Of a DNA stretch of 12,644 bases, positions 6,351 through 12,644 are shown piece after piece. Position 1 is the stretch's first letter; every line of letters begins with the position of its first letter. The position numbers and the translations under genes are program-made. Below the pieces are notes generated by a model that searched no databases, had not been told where the DNA came from, and worked only from the letters and a program-made list of their open reading frames with translations. Source of the DNA: CBDUBU01 sp965365465 (GTDB lineage Bacteria; Bacteroidota; Rhodothermia; Rhodothermales; DASSAV01); NCBI GenBank assembly GCA_965365465.1, contig CBDUBU010000105.1, positions 1 to 12,644 on the forward strand. The letters are read 5' to 3'.

Positions 6351-7442
6351 ATGATTGCACCGCTAAGATGGAATGACCAGGGTTTCTATGTCGAACTCCT
6401 CGACCAGACTCGCTTGCCTGTGGAGGAAGTCTGGCTGGAGATAACCACCCCTGAGCAGATGGCAGAAGCGATTCGCAGTTTGCGTGTCCGAGGAGCGCCC
6501 GCCATAGGTATTGCAGCGGCATATGGAGCAGTTCTGGCACTGCGTACGGAAGCAGAGGCGCCGGACGCATTTCGTCGGGTCATGGACGCGATAGACATGC
6601 TAGGGCAGACTCGTCCCACCGCCGTCAACCTGTTCTGGGCGCTGGAGCGGATGAGGCATGTCCTGAAAGCGGGGCAGGCAAAATCAGGCAGAGAGATCAA
6701 AGAGCTACTTCGTGGAGAAGCGCGAGCTATAGAGGATGAGGACAGAGAGGCAGGATTGCGACTTGGAGAGCATGGCTTGTCACTGCTAGGCGAGGGAATG
6801 ACGGTGCTTACGCACTGCCATACGGGGGGTGTCGCTACGTCGGGGTATGGAACGGCGCTGGCGCCGTTACTGATTTCGCGTGAACGCGGCATGAAGTTGA
6901 CTGCCTTTGTGGACGAGACGAGGCCATTATTGCAGGGCAGCCGCATCACAGCCTGGGAACTGGGAAAAGCAGGCGTTCCGGCTACGTTGATCACGGATTC
7001 AATGGCAGGGTTGGTTATGCGACAGGGAAAGGTCCATGCCGTGATGGTGGGAGCAGATCGGATTGCAGGAAACGGTGACGTTGCCAATAAGGTAGGGACT
7101 TACTCTCTGGCTGTGCTGGCGCACGCTCACGGCATTCCGTTTTATGTTTCGGCTCCGGTATCAACTTTCGATTTGAGCATGGAGTCAGGAGACCAGATTG
7201 AGATCGAAGAAAGAAGCCCCGTAGAGATCACGCACGGTTTTGGAAGACAAACAGCGCCGCATGGAGTGGCTGTGTATAATCCTGCGTTTGATATCACGCC
7301 TGCACGCTACATTACGGCAATCATTACAGAGCGTGGGGTGATTCAACCTCCTTATGTTAGCGGCATAAAGGAAATGATGGAAGGCCATGTTTCAGCAATC
7401 GGAGCCAGTTTACCGAACATCAGAAGCAACGAGCCAAACTGA
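6351..7442 (+). CDS. mtnA: S-methyl-5-thioribose-1-phosphate isomerase
   Basis: MtnA converts 5-methylthioribose-1-phosphate to the ribulose form in the cytosolic methionine salvage pathway, which recycles the methylthioadenosine left by SAM-dependent reactions. The 363-residue length is normal. Signature segments are all present: VRGAPAIGIAAAYG (46-59), RPTAVNLFWALERM (88-101), LTHCHTGGVATSGYGTAL (153-170), VDETRPLLQGSRITAWEL (187-204), ITDSMAG (214-220), GADRIAGNGDVANKVGTYSL (234-253) and the APHGV/NPAFDITP end. The catalytic pair is intact: Cys156 and Asp236 have the same 80-residue spacing as the pair known in Bacillus MtnA (Cys160/Asp240). The eIF2B-like fold is shared with ribose-1,5-bisphosphate isomerase, but these motifs favour MtnA. 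AAGAAAG precedes the ATG as a weak ribosome site. No other salvage gene is adjacent. Confidence 0.95.
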   Translation: MIAPLRWNDQGFYVELLDQTRLPVEEVWLEITTPEQMAEAIRSLRVRGAPAIGIAAAYGAVLALRTEAEAPDAFRRVMDAIDMLGQTRPTAVNLFWALERMRHVLKAGQAKSGREIKELLRGEARAIEDEDREAGLRLGEHGLSLLGEGMTVLTHCHTGGVATSGYGTALAPLLISRERGMKLTAFVDETRPLLQGSRITAWELGKAGVPATLITDSMAGLVMRQGKVHAVMVGADRIAGNGDVANKVGTYSLAVLAHAHGIPFYVSAPVSTFDLSMESGDQIEIEERSPVEITHGFGRQTAPHGVAVYNPAFDITPARYITAIITERGVIQPPYVSGIKEMMEGHVSAIGASLPNIRSNEPN

Positions 7443-7535
7443 ATTACCCCGGCTGCCGGGTGGAATTGAACGCAATGGCTGTCCCGGCGTTGTTAACTTT
7501 TACGGGAGGCTTTGCTGCACCAAGCTGCAACCAAC

Positions 7536-8291
7536 ATGAAAAAGAACGACTGGATAGGGATCGGTCTGAGCCTGGGGCTACATGCGTTGCTCATCGTATT
7601 GCTGGGTGTGATGACCCTGGCTGCCGCAGAGCCGCAAGCCCTCGGTTACATTGAGGTAGATTTTGGCCCTCTGGCGGAAGGACGCCCGGTTCAGCGCGCC
7701 GTGGAGACGCAGCCTCGTGTTCCGGATCGAAAACCACAACCCCGACGGCAGCCTCGACCGCGGGCCGTTGCTCCCAGGGAAACGAAGCCGGTAGACCTGC
7801 CCGATCAGCAGATCGAAAGCAAGGAGGTGGAGCGCGTCAAGTCTCCTCAGACAAAAACCATAGCGCCTGAACCACAAAAAGATCGGAACGTCGCAGAAGT
7901 TAAAAAACCGGATCCTGAACCTGAAAAGGAGCAGGTCGAGACGCCTCCCGGCGGAGCCGCCGAGGGTACGGCGGGTGCAACGGAGGGCGCCAGTGGCAGC
8001 GGCTCAGATGTCCAGAAAACCGCTCCGTATCAGATCGAGGGTTTGAATCGCAGCCCGATCAATGCGCCGTTGCCCCGGTATGCCGAGAAGGTCAATGCAA
8101 CAGTGCGCATCCAGATCACGGTTGATCCGCAGGGAAGGATTATCAACAGGCGGCCTGTACTAAAAGGAACGCCGGCGCTCGATCAGGCGGTGATGGATGC
8201 GCTGCAGCGGTGGCGCTTCAATGCGTTGCCTTCCAATGTGCCGCAACAGTCACAGACAGGCACGATTACCTTTCGATTCAGGCTTGAGTAA
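7536..8291 (+). CDS. TonB family protein (energy transducer-like)
   Basis: A periplasm-spanning TonB-type protein that would couple the inner-membrane proton-motive force to outer-membrane receptors. From ATG 7536 it has 251 residues. It has one N-terminal membrane helix at about 6-30, with the Ser12-x-x-x-His16 pattern (SLGLH) known from TonB helices that contact ExbB/ExbD. A long Pro/Lys/Glu/Arg-rich extension follows (about 52-137), then a Gly/Ala/Ser linker (138-158) and a C-terminal TonB domain (about 172-251) with VRIQITVDPQGRI, LDQAVMDALQRWRF and TITFRFRLE. TTG 7512 is an alternative start, but GGGAGG lies only 2 bases from it; the ATG is 26 bases from GGGAGG and lacks a site of its own, so the start is uncertain by eight codons. 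A CCCGG-CTG-CCGGG hairpin lies just after mtnA at 7448-7460. No exbB or exbD is nearby. Confidence 0.87.
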   Translation: MKKNDWIGIGLSLGLHALLIVLLGVMTLAAAEPQALGYIEVDFGPLAEGRPVQRAVETQPRVPDRKPQPRRQPRPRAVAPRETKPVDLPDQQIESKEVERVKSPQTKTIAPEPQKDRNVAEVKKPDPEPEKEQVETPPGGAAEGTAGATEGASGSGSDVQKTAPYQIEGLNRSPINAPLPRYAEKVNATVRIQITVDPQGRIINRRPVLKGTPALDQAVMDALQRWRFNALPSNVPQQSQTGTITFRFRLE

Positions 8292-8320
8292 TATCTGAGC
8301 GACGTGAATGGACGAATCTG

Positions 8321-8809
8321 TCAAGGCTCGTCTGTCCTTACAGCGTAAGCCCGTATAGCCCGTGATTTCGGGAAAAGACTGTGGAGCATCCCTCCGGTCT
8401 CGCTTGTCTGATACAGACCTACACCTAGAACGATCTCGCGGTACTTCGGGAGCACATATCCCATACCTGAACACTTCTCTGTTTGCTCGTCGTCAACAGG
8501 GAATGATTTTCTGGAGTAGAAGAACAGCGCCTGCTCGCGCGTAAGGTCGATTACGTTTCGGTTTGCCGCATATCCAAACGCCATAGCTGCGCCTGTGGTA
8601 AGTTTCGGATACGCAATGTTGGTTCTGATAAACACCATTCCTGTGCTCGCCGGATCCGGAGAAACCGGTGGGACATGGTCGCCTGAAACGATGGAGATGT
8701 ATTTATGGGTGGTTTGGAAAAAAGTGTACCGGGCAAAAACGGAAGGCGAAATGCCGAAACGATCTTCCAACATTCTCGTCCAGGGTTCTTTTTCTATCGT
8801 TTGAATCAT
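8321..8809 (-). CDS. PUA-like RNA-binding domain of an RsmF-type methyltransferase, as a separate reading frame
   Basis: The 162 residues from the ATG at 8809 match the C-terminal RNA-binding part of RsmF-like (NOL1/NOP2/sun) m5C methyltransferases, not a complete enzyme. It starts with LEDRFGISPSVF (14-25), the linker helix region. VIDLTREQALFFYSRKSF (86-103) then matches the family's 'LDLS-x-EEAL-x-YL-x-G' segment. Later come GYVLPKYREIVLGVGLY (117-133) and MLHSLFPKSRAIR (141-153), equivalent to 'G-x-LKN-x-YPK-x-LR'. It lies in the same frame as the upstream catalytic gene, with only the TGA at 8855-8857 and no other stop between. No ribosome site is visible before ATG 8809 or the in-frame GTG at 8836. 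It may be a stand-alone partner, a readthrough extension or the severed half of a broken gene. It converges on the TonB gene with 29 bases between. Confidence 0.7.
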   Translation of the reverse strand: MIQTIEKEPWTRMLEDRFGISPSVFARYTFFQTTHKYISIVSGDHVPPVSPDPASTGMVFIRTNIAYPKLTTGAAMAFGYAANRNVIDLTREQALFFYSRKSFPVDDEQTEKCSGMGYVLPKYREIVLGVGLYQTSETGGMLHSLFPKSRAIRAYAVRTDEP

Positions 8810-8854
8810 GATGCAATAACACGAGGAGTTGGACACGTTGCAGCAAACAGAAGA

Positions 8855-9799
8855 TCACGCCTGTTTTTCGAGAACCGCTACAAAAAACCCTCCTGAGTCG
8901 TTCTGGTGCGGCCATATGCGCATGGTCAGAGGCAGGTCCGGAGCCAGACGTTTCCCATTCCAGGTTGAAATACCCTGGGCGCAGTGAAGGCTGGGGATGT
9001 GCGCCGGCGCCAGGCGAACCCTATCCCGGCCGTAATACTTCAACAGCGCATCAATGACCATTTCGTTTTCTTCGGGAGCATAGGTGCAGGTTGCGTAGAC
9101 GATGCGTCCTCCAGGTTTGCATACCTCTACAGATTTTTTGAGAATGGCAAGCTGCGTTGTGGCCAGAGAGGAGGATTGTTGTTCGCTTGCCCGCTCCAGT
9201 ACGCCCGGCTGTTTCCTGGAAGTTCCCTCACAAGAACAGGGAACGTCGGCGAGTACGCCGTCAAAACGTGGTTCTGTGCAGGGAAAGGCAGCGGCATCGT
9301 GTTGCGTGGTGGATACGTTCATAATTCCGAGGCGCGCGAGGGTTGTGCGCAATACATGAAGGCGCTGTTCGTTGCGATCATTGGCTACAAGGACGCCCTG
9401 ATTTTGCATGAAGGTTGCGATCTGGGCAGTTTTGTTGCCGGGAGCGGCGCAGAGGTCGAGAATTCGTTCTCCGGGTTGAGGGGCAAGCAGTAGGGCCGGG
9501 ATCAAGGAGACTTCTTCCTGGATATGATACAGCCCGGCCAGATACGGGATTCGATTTCCGAGGCTGAGGTTGGGAGGCAACTTGAAAGCTCCTTCATACC
9601 AGGAAACGGCATCGGCAGAAAGATTCTCCTCTGCCAGCCAGTCTTGAAGGACACCAGGTGTAGTTCGGAGCGTATTGGTCCAGATTGTCAGGGGAAGTGG
9701 ACGCACGCATGTCTGAACAAAGGATTCCCAGTCATCCACGATGGACCGGTAGCGTTTGAATGGCGCAACCGCAGGATTGTCATAAGCGAAAAACTCCAT
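8855..9799 (-). CDS. rsmF: RsmF-like 16S rRNA/tRNA cytosine-C5 methyltransferase, catalytic part
   Basis: A SAM-dependent RNA m5C methyltransferase of the NOL1/NOP2/sun family; in E. coli RsmF methylates C1407 of 16S rRNA. The 314 residues hold the RsmF-type N-terminal domain (FVQTCVRPLPLTIWTNTLR, 27-45), without the NusB domain of RsmB. The SAM-binding motif is LDLCAAPGNKTAQ (114-126) and motif IV is DVPCSCEGT (185-193), with Cys188. Motif VI is ATCTY (236-240) with the nucleophile Cys238, followed by APEENE. Motif IV reads PCSCEG instead of the usual PCSGEG, adding a second Cys. The product ends at GGFFVAVLEKQA, exactly where the methyltransferase domain normally ends; the expected PUA-like domain follows in the same frame after one TGA. 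An in-frame TGA just upstream of ATG 9799 fixes the start. The exact RNA target is inferred from the family. Confidence 0.88.
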   Translation of the reverse strand: MEFFAYDNPAVAPFKRYRSIVDDWESFVQTCVRPLPLTIWTNTLRTTPGVLQDWLAEENLSADAVSWYEGAFKLPPNLSLGNRIPYLAGLYHIQEEVSLIPALLLAPQPGERILDLCAAPGNKTAQIATFMQNQGVLVANDRNEQRLHVLRTTLARLGIMNVSTTQHDAAAFPCTEPRFDGVLADVPCSCEGTSRKQPGVLERASEQQSSSLATTQLAILKKSVEVCKPGGRIVYATCTYAPEENEMVIDALLKYYGRDRVRLAPAHIPSLHCAQGISTWNGKRLAPDLPLTMRIWPHQNDSGGFFVAVLEKQA

Positions 9800-9832
9800 C
9801 GGGCTTCAGTACCAAACCTGATTTTTGAATAA

Positions 9833-9859
9833 CTGTCCGGGTTGCAGCAGGACGGACAG
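9833..9859 (-). terminator. Possible weak terminator hairpin after the TonB-dependent receptor gene
   Basis: CTGTCCG (9833-9839) and CGGACAG (9853-9859) form a perfect 7-bp stem with a 13-base loop, 20 bases past the receptor stop on the minus strand. The following minus-strand bases are TTATTC, a poor U-tract, so termination would be partial at best; the hairpin may instead protect the 3' end of the message. Confidence 0.35.
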
Positions 9860-9878
9860 GCTGTTTGAAAACGGGGGA

Positions 9879-11882
9879 TCAGTGAGACGGGTTGCTGCTG
9901 AATTGTAACTGGATTCCTGCAAACAGGGACATACGTGTAACGGCGCCGGCAGGGTGCAAGCGCACCCGCTGATTGAGCAAGTTTTGCAGGGATAAGGTAG
10001 CGCGAATGCGGTCGCCCCAGAAGCACTTCTGGACGGTTGTATCCCACAGGAAAACAGCAGGCAGCCGCGCTGGATACCGCCCTGACGATTCCAGGTCCGC
10101 CTGCTGGTAGGCCGGCCATTGAGTAGGGGCTTGATACCGGAGGGAAGTGAAAAGGGAGAACCTGGAAAGCGGCACGAATCGGGCAGTATAAGTAATTCTG
10201 TGCCAGGGCACATTGCTCCATGTCTCCCAGAAACCCGTATCCGTAGAGAAGGGTCGGGTATACCCATAATGGATACGCTGTGTCAGCTTCGAGGAGAGGC
10301 GGATGCCTAGTCCGGTTGAAGCTCCAATTACCTTTCCACCGGCATCTGGGTCGATTCTGAGTTGGGGATCAAAGTATTCGGATTCCTTGAACAAGGTAGG
10401 GATGTAAGTATATCCGAAATTGTATCTTTCCAGCCATACGTTGTCGAAGTAGCGGTACAGGCCCGATACATGGAGATCCAGGCTTTCAGAGGGCTGGAAA
10501 TTCCATGTCAGGTCGGCCGTGCGTGTCTGTGGCGCCTGGAAGCGATCAGGCAAGGTAATGTCTGCGCCAAGAACCGCTGGGAACAGGTAACCTCTCTGCA
10601 TCCACTGCCACAGGCTGTTTTCTTCTTCAGGAAGGCCTCGGGCGAGAGAAAACGTAGCTTGCAATTGCTGGCTCATACCGATGGAAAGAGAGGTCATCGA
10701 GAGGACGCGAACGCCAAGCTGGTCATAGCCATGAGAAACGTGGACAGACAGTTCCTGACGCAGCGCTGGATCGAGCCGGAATGATAAGGCTGCGTAGGTT
10801 CGGGTAAGCAGCACTGAAGGGTCAGAGAGCGGGTAGCCTGTCCGGGTGCGATAGAAGTCGATGCCTGCCCCCACTCTGGTTTGCAGGAAGTCGTTTCCCG
10901 CCCGGCTTTCTACATTGCCCTTGAGCCGCGATTGACCCCAGTCAAAGTCCAGCTGGCCCTTGTTCTGCCGTTCATTAAGGTCAACAGACGCGAAGCTCAG
11001 GTTGTAGTGTAACCCCGAATGACGACCGGGCGCAGAGTCGCCATTCAGCCCGCCGTAGGCCAGTGTTTCGATGACCGGGACTTCTCGCCCAAATGGCGCA
11101 AAGAAGAACAGATCCTGGAAGTGTGTATAACCAGCATAGGCAAAATGTTCTCCCAACGCATTCTGGATCCCTGTTGATATTCCTGTTGCAGCGAGGATCA
11201 GCCTCGGTGCATAAATGCCTTCATAAAGATTAAGCACGCGCCGGTACTGCTGCGCGTCGGTTCCATGGAACTCATCAGCCTTAAAGCCGGCGGCCATCCA
11301 GACCGGTTTTGCACCCGCCGAAGCTTCTGCAAGAAACAGCGGCCCGATCCGGTCAACATTTTCGGTAGCAAGCTCTGTGTAGCGGAAGGGTCCCGGATCT
11401 CCTGTTTCATTACCGGCTGAGACATTGCTGCGCAAGGCGACGCCTCGCTGCGTGCGACGGGTGTGCAGATGAAGCACACCTGCCGCTGCATAGATGCCAT
11501 ACTGAATAGAGGGTTCGCTGATTACCTCCACATAATCAATCTGGGAAGCGTGGAGCGGCAATGTGTTGATATTCTGAGTACCGAATATCGTGAGATCGAC
11601 AGGGTTGCCGTCAACAAGGAGTAACCATGAACCACGCTGCGGGGGAGCTAATCCGTTTGCAGACGCTGACCATGTGTAGCCTTCTATCGAATACGTGTAC
11701 CAATCGTCTACAAGCGCTAATATATCGCTGAGCCTGGCGGCGCCAGATTGTGCAATCTCATCAGCTGTGATGATCTGCACGCGGCCCCGGTAGTTCATTC
11801 CGTGTGTGGCATCCTGTGCTTTCGCAGCCGGAGGCGAGCCGACCAGGAAAACGCAGAGCGCAGCGATAAACAATCCTCTCAT
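9879..11882 (-). CDS. TonB-dependent receptor-like outer-membrane protein
   Basis: A predicted TonB-dependent outer-membrane transporter of 667 residues; the ligand is unknown. The signal peptide MRGLFIAALCVFLVG, with likely cleavage after AKA (residue 22), precedes a plug domain at about 33-145. The plug shows VQIITADEIAQSGAARLSDI, then WLLLVDGNPVDL, LPLHASQIDYVEVI and IQYGIYAAAGVLHLHT, the usual 'VLVDG-x-P ... RIEV-x-x-GP-x-S-x-x-YG-x-x-A-x-GGV-x-x-I-x-T' order. The rest alternates like a 22-strand barrel, ending in SLFAGIQLQFSSNPSH, so the terminal aromatic residue is followed by six more residues. It is short for the family, and I see no carboxypeptidase-like regulatory domain or clear TonB box. 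Its ATG overlaps the stop of the preceding barrel gene (ATGA at 11879-11882), which indicates translational coupling and a shared function. Colicin- and siderophore-type or cobalamin-type relatives are all possible. Confidence 0.83.
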   Translation of the reverse strand: MRGLFIAALCVFLVGSPPAAKAQDATHGMNYRGRVQIITADEIAQSGAARLSDILALVDDWYTYSIEGYTWSASANGLAPPQRGSWLLLVDGNPVDLTIFGTQNINTLPLHASQIDYVEVISEPSIQYGIYAAAGVLHLHTRRTQRGVALRSNVSAGNETGDPGPFRYTELATENVDRIGPLFLAEASAGAKPVWMAAGFKADEFHGTDAQQYRRVLNLYEGIYAPRLILAATGISTGIQNALGEHFAYAGYTHFQDLFFFAPFGREVPVIETLAYGGLNGDSAPGRHSGLHYNLSFASVDLNERQNKGQLDFDWGQSRLKGNVESRAGNDFLQTRVGAGIDFYRTRTGYPLSDPSVLLTRTYAALSFRLDPALRQELSVHVSHGYDQLGVRVLSMTSLSIGMSQQLQATFSLARGLPEEENSLWQWMQRGYLFPAVLGADITLPDRFQAPQTRTADLTWNFQPSESLDLHVSGLYRYFDNVWLERYNFGYTYIPTLFKESEYFDPQLRIDPDAGGKVIGASTGLGIRLSSKLTQRIHYGYTRPFSTDTGFWETWSNVPWHRITYTARFVPLSRFSLFTSLRYQAPTQWPAYQQADLESSGRYPARLPAVFLWDTTVQKCFWGDRIRATLSLQNLLNQRVRLHPAGAVTRMSLFAGIQLQFSSNPSH

Positions 11883-12448
11883 TGAAGCACCTCAGACAGC
11901 CATCGGGGCGTGCGCACGGTATAAGCGATTCCTGTTGACAGATAGGCAGGTTTGAGGTTCACAAAAGTGAAAGTTTTCATGTAGGCGCCGGAGGCATACA
12001 CAGACCACGGACCATAAAAGCGAAGCACAAGTCTGGTATGCAGAGAGGCCGTGACCTCGCTCTCGTTCTGCACCCCACCGAAAGTTTGTTCGTCAAAGGA
12101 CATACGATAGTTGCCGATGCGAGCGCTGCCTTCCCAATTCAAGCCCGGCAGCAAGGATGCCTGCAATCCCCATCCCACAAAGGCATAGAATGCGTCAAAG
12201 CGAGGCACATCGCTGAGGTCTGCTGCGTAGCGATGGTATGCAGCACCTGCTTCGACCTGTCCCCAATAGAAAGGAGTCATCGCCTGCAACTCAGCGCCGC
12301 GCCCGGGTTTCCAGTAGTTATGGAAGAATGCGCGACTAACATCCATTGCTGCACCTCCAGAGAATTCAAGCGTCTCGAAGGGCTTGGCCCGTTGCTGGGA
12401 AGCAGCGGGCAGCACGGCAACGCTGCCTGACAGAAAGCACAAAATCAT
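11879..12448 (-). CDS. Small predicted outer-membrane beta-barrel protein coupled to the receptor
   Basis: I do not recognise a family. From ATG 12448 the product is 189 residues, with a short signal-like segment MILCFLSGSVAVLPAAS (weak because it lacks a basic start). The mature part is built of aromatic, alternating strands (LEFSGGAAMDV, GRGAELQAMTPFYWGQVEAG, FYAFVGWGLQASL, NWEGSARIGNYRM, TASLHTRLVLRFYG, WSVYASGAYMKTFTFV, YLSTGIAYTV). This fits a barrel of about eight strands. The frame stays open upstream to a GTG at 12556, which would add 36 residues and overlap the tail of the preceding reading frame; that added part is polar and does not look like a signal peptide. No clear ribosome site helps decide. 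The stop overlaps the receptor start as ATGA, so the two are very likely an operon and may act together. The barrel role is inferred from pattern only. Confidence 0.6.
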   Translation of the reverse strand: MILCFLSGSVAVLPAASQQRAKPFETLEFSGGAAMDVSRAFFHNYWKPGRGAELQAMTPFYWGQVEAGAAYHRYAADLSDVPRFDAFYAFVGWGLQASLLPGLNWEGSARIGNYRMSFDEQTFGGVQNESEVTASLHTRLVLRFYGPWSVYASGAYMKTFTFVNLKPAYLSTGIAYTVRTPRWLSEVLQ

Positions 12449-12539
12449 CAAGCAACGCGATGGAGAGCATAGGCCGAAAACAAAGGATATTGGCTCGGCC
12501 GGCCGGTAGTTCACCAGGTTATTATCTGAGGTCACAGGT

Positions 12540-12644
12540 TCACTGGTGTTTTGCACGGAAATTCATCCGGAAAGGTTGATCGAAGGAGAGGCGGGTTCCG
12601 AACTCCAGAAGGCCGACCTGGCGTGTGGTTGCGGCGCTGGAGGC
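12540..12644 (-). CDS. C-terminal tail of an unidentified protein running in from the right edge
   Basis: On the minus strand a frame is open from the window edge to a TGA at 12540-12542, giving 34 residues. They include RQVGLLEFGTRLSF and a basic end PFRMNFRAKHQ. The alternating pattern of the first part could be a beta-strand, as in the envelope genes that follow. The stretch is short enough to be open by chance, so this is a tentative call. If real, it is the first visible gene of the minus-strand envelope operon, ending 91 bases before ATG 12448 or overlapping the GTG at 12556. Confidence 0.35.
   Translation of the reverse strand, partial: ASSAATTRQVGLLEFGTRLSFDQPFRMNFRAKHQ

Noticed and set aside
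6386..7087. A 233-codon minus-strand frame opposite mtnA
   Set aside because: It is an antisense shadow of a strongly conserved gene; the product is Ser/Arg/Pro-rich with no recognisable motif.
8292..8333. Shared terminator between the convergent tonB and methyltransferase genes
   Set aside because: Only a loose GACGA/TCGTC pairing is visible, without a T-run on either strand.
8855..8857. Genetic-code change (UGA as an amino acid) or selenocysteine to explain the in-frame TGA
   Set aside because: Other genes in the window, such as glgC, the glycosyltransferase and mtnA, end normally at TGA. The TGA lies at a domain boundary, not at a catalytic Cys, and I see no suitable hairpin directly after it.
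8984..9493. A 169-codon plus-strand frame opposite the methyltransferase
   Set aside because: The minus strand encodes all catalytic motifs of the m5C methyltransferase here, so the plus frame is a shadow.
1..12644. Mobile elements, CRISPR arrays, toxin-antitoxin or defence genes
   Set aside because: I saw no transposase motif, terminal inverted repeats, regularly spaced repeats or known defence domains; gene content is housekeeping and envelope-related.

Overview
The window looks like a chromosomal stretch from a Gram-negative bacterium of the Bacteroidota/Rhodothermota/Balneolota assemblage. The evidence is a PorV/PorQ-like (UPF0164-type) outer-membrane protein, a TonB-dependent receptor paired with a small predicted beta-barrel, a TonB-type energy transducer, a plain lipoprotein, and many genes with weak or no Shine-Dalgarno sequence. 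Base composition and codon use look even throughout. I see no insertion sequence, prophage gene, tRNA, rRNA or CRISPR array. The assignment to a clade is inference from gene content only.

Left half, mostly plus strand: the 3' end of glgC (ADP-glucose synthesis), a small lipoprotein, a flavodoxin-fold protein that seems to have lost its FMN-binding loops, an M14-type zinc carboxypeptidase and a GlsB/YeaQ-type small membrane protein followed by a good intrinsic terminator. A small two-helix membrane protein lies on the minus strand. Divergent from it are a PorV/PorQ-family protein, a DPM1/GtrB-type polyprenyl-phosphate glycosyltransferase, mtnA (methionine salvage) and a TonB family protein.

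Right half, minus strand, convergent with tonB: an operon-like run that enters from beyond the right edge. It holds the tail of an unidentified protein, a small predicted outer-membrane barrel and a TonB-dependent receptor whose start overlaps the barrel gene's stop (ATGA). After these comes an RsmF-type rRNA m5C methyltransferase. The receptor and the plus-strand TonB protein could belong to the same inner-to-outer membrane energy-coupling route, but no exbB or exbD is present to support this.

The most notable observation is in the RsmF-like locus. The catalytic domain (8855-9799) and its C-terminal PUA-like RNA-binding domain (8321-8809) are in the same reading frame and are separated by a single TGA with no other stop between them. 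Together they would make a protein of about the normal RsmF length. This may be a gene split at a domain boundary, a recent nonsense mutation, a sequencing error or stop-codon readthrough. I found no clear novel defence or mobile system in the window; most of it is ordinary housekeeping and envelope genes.
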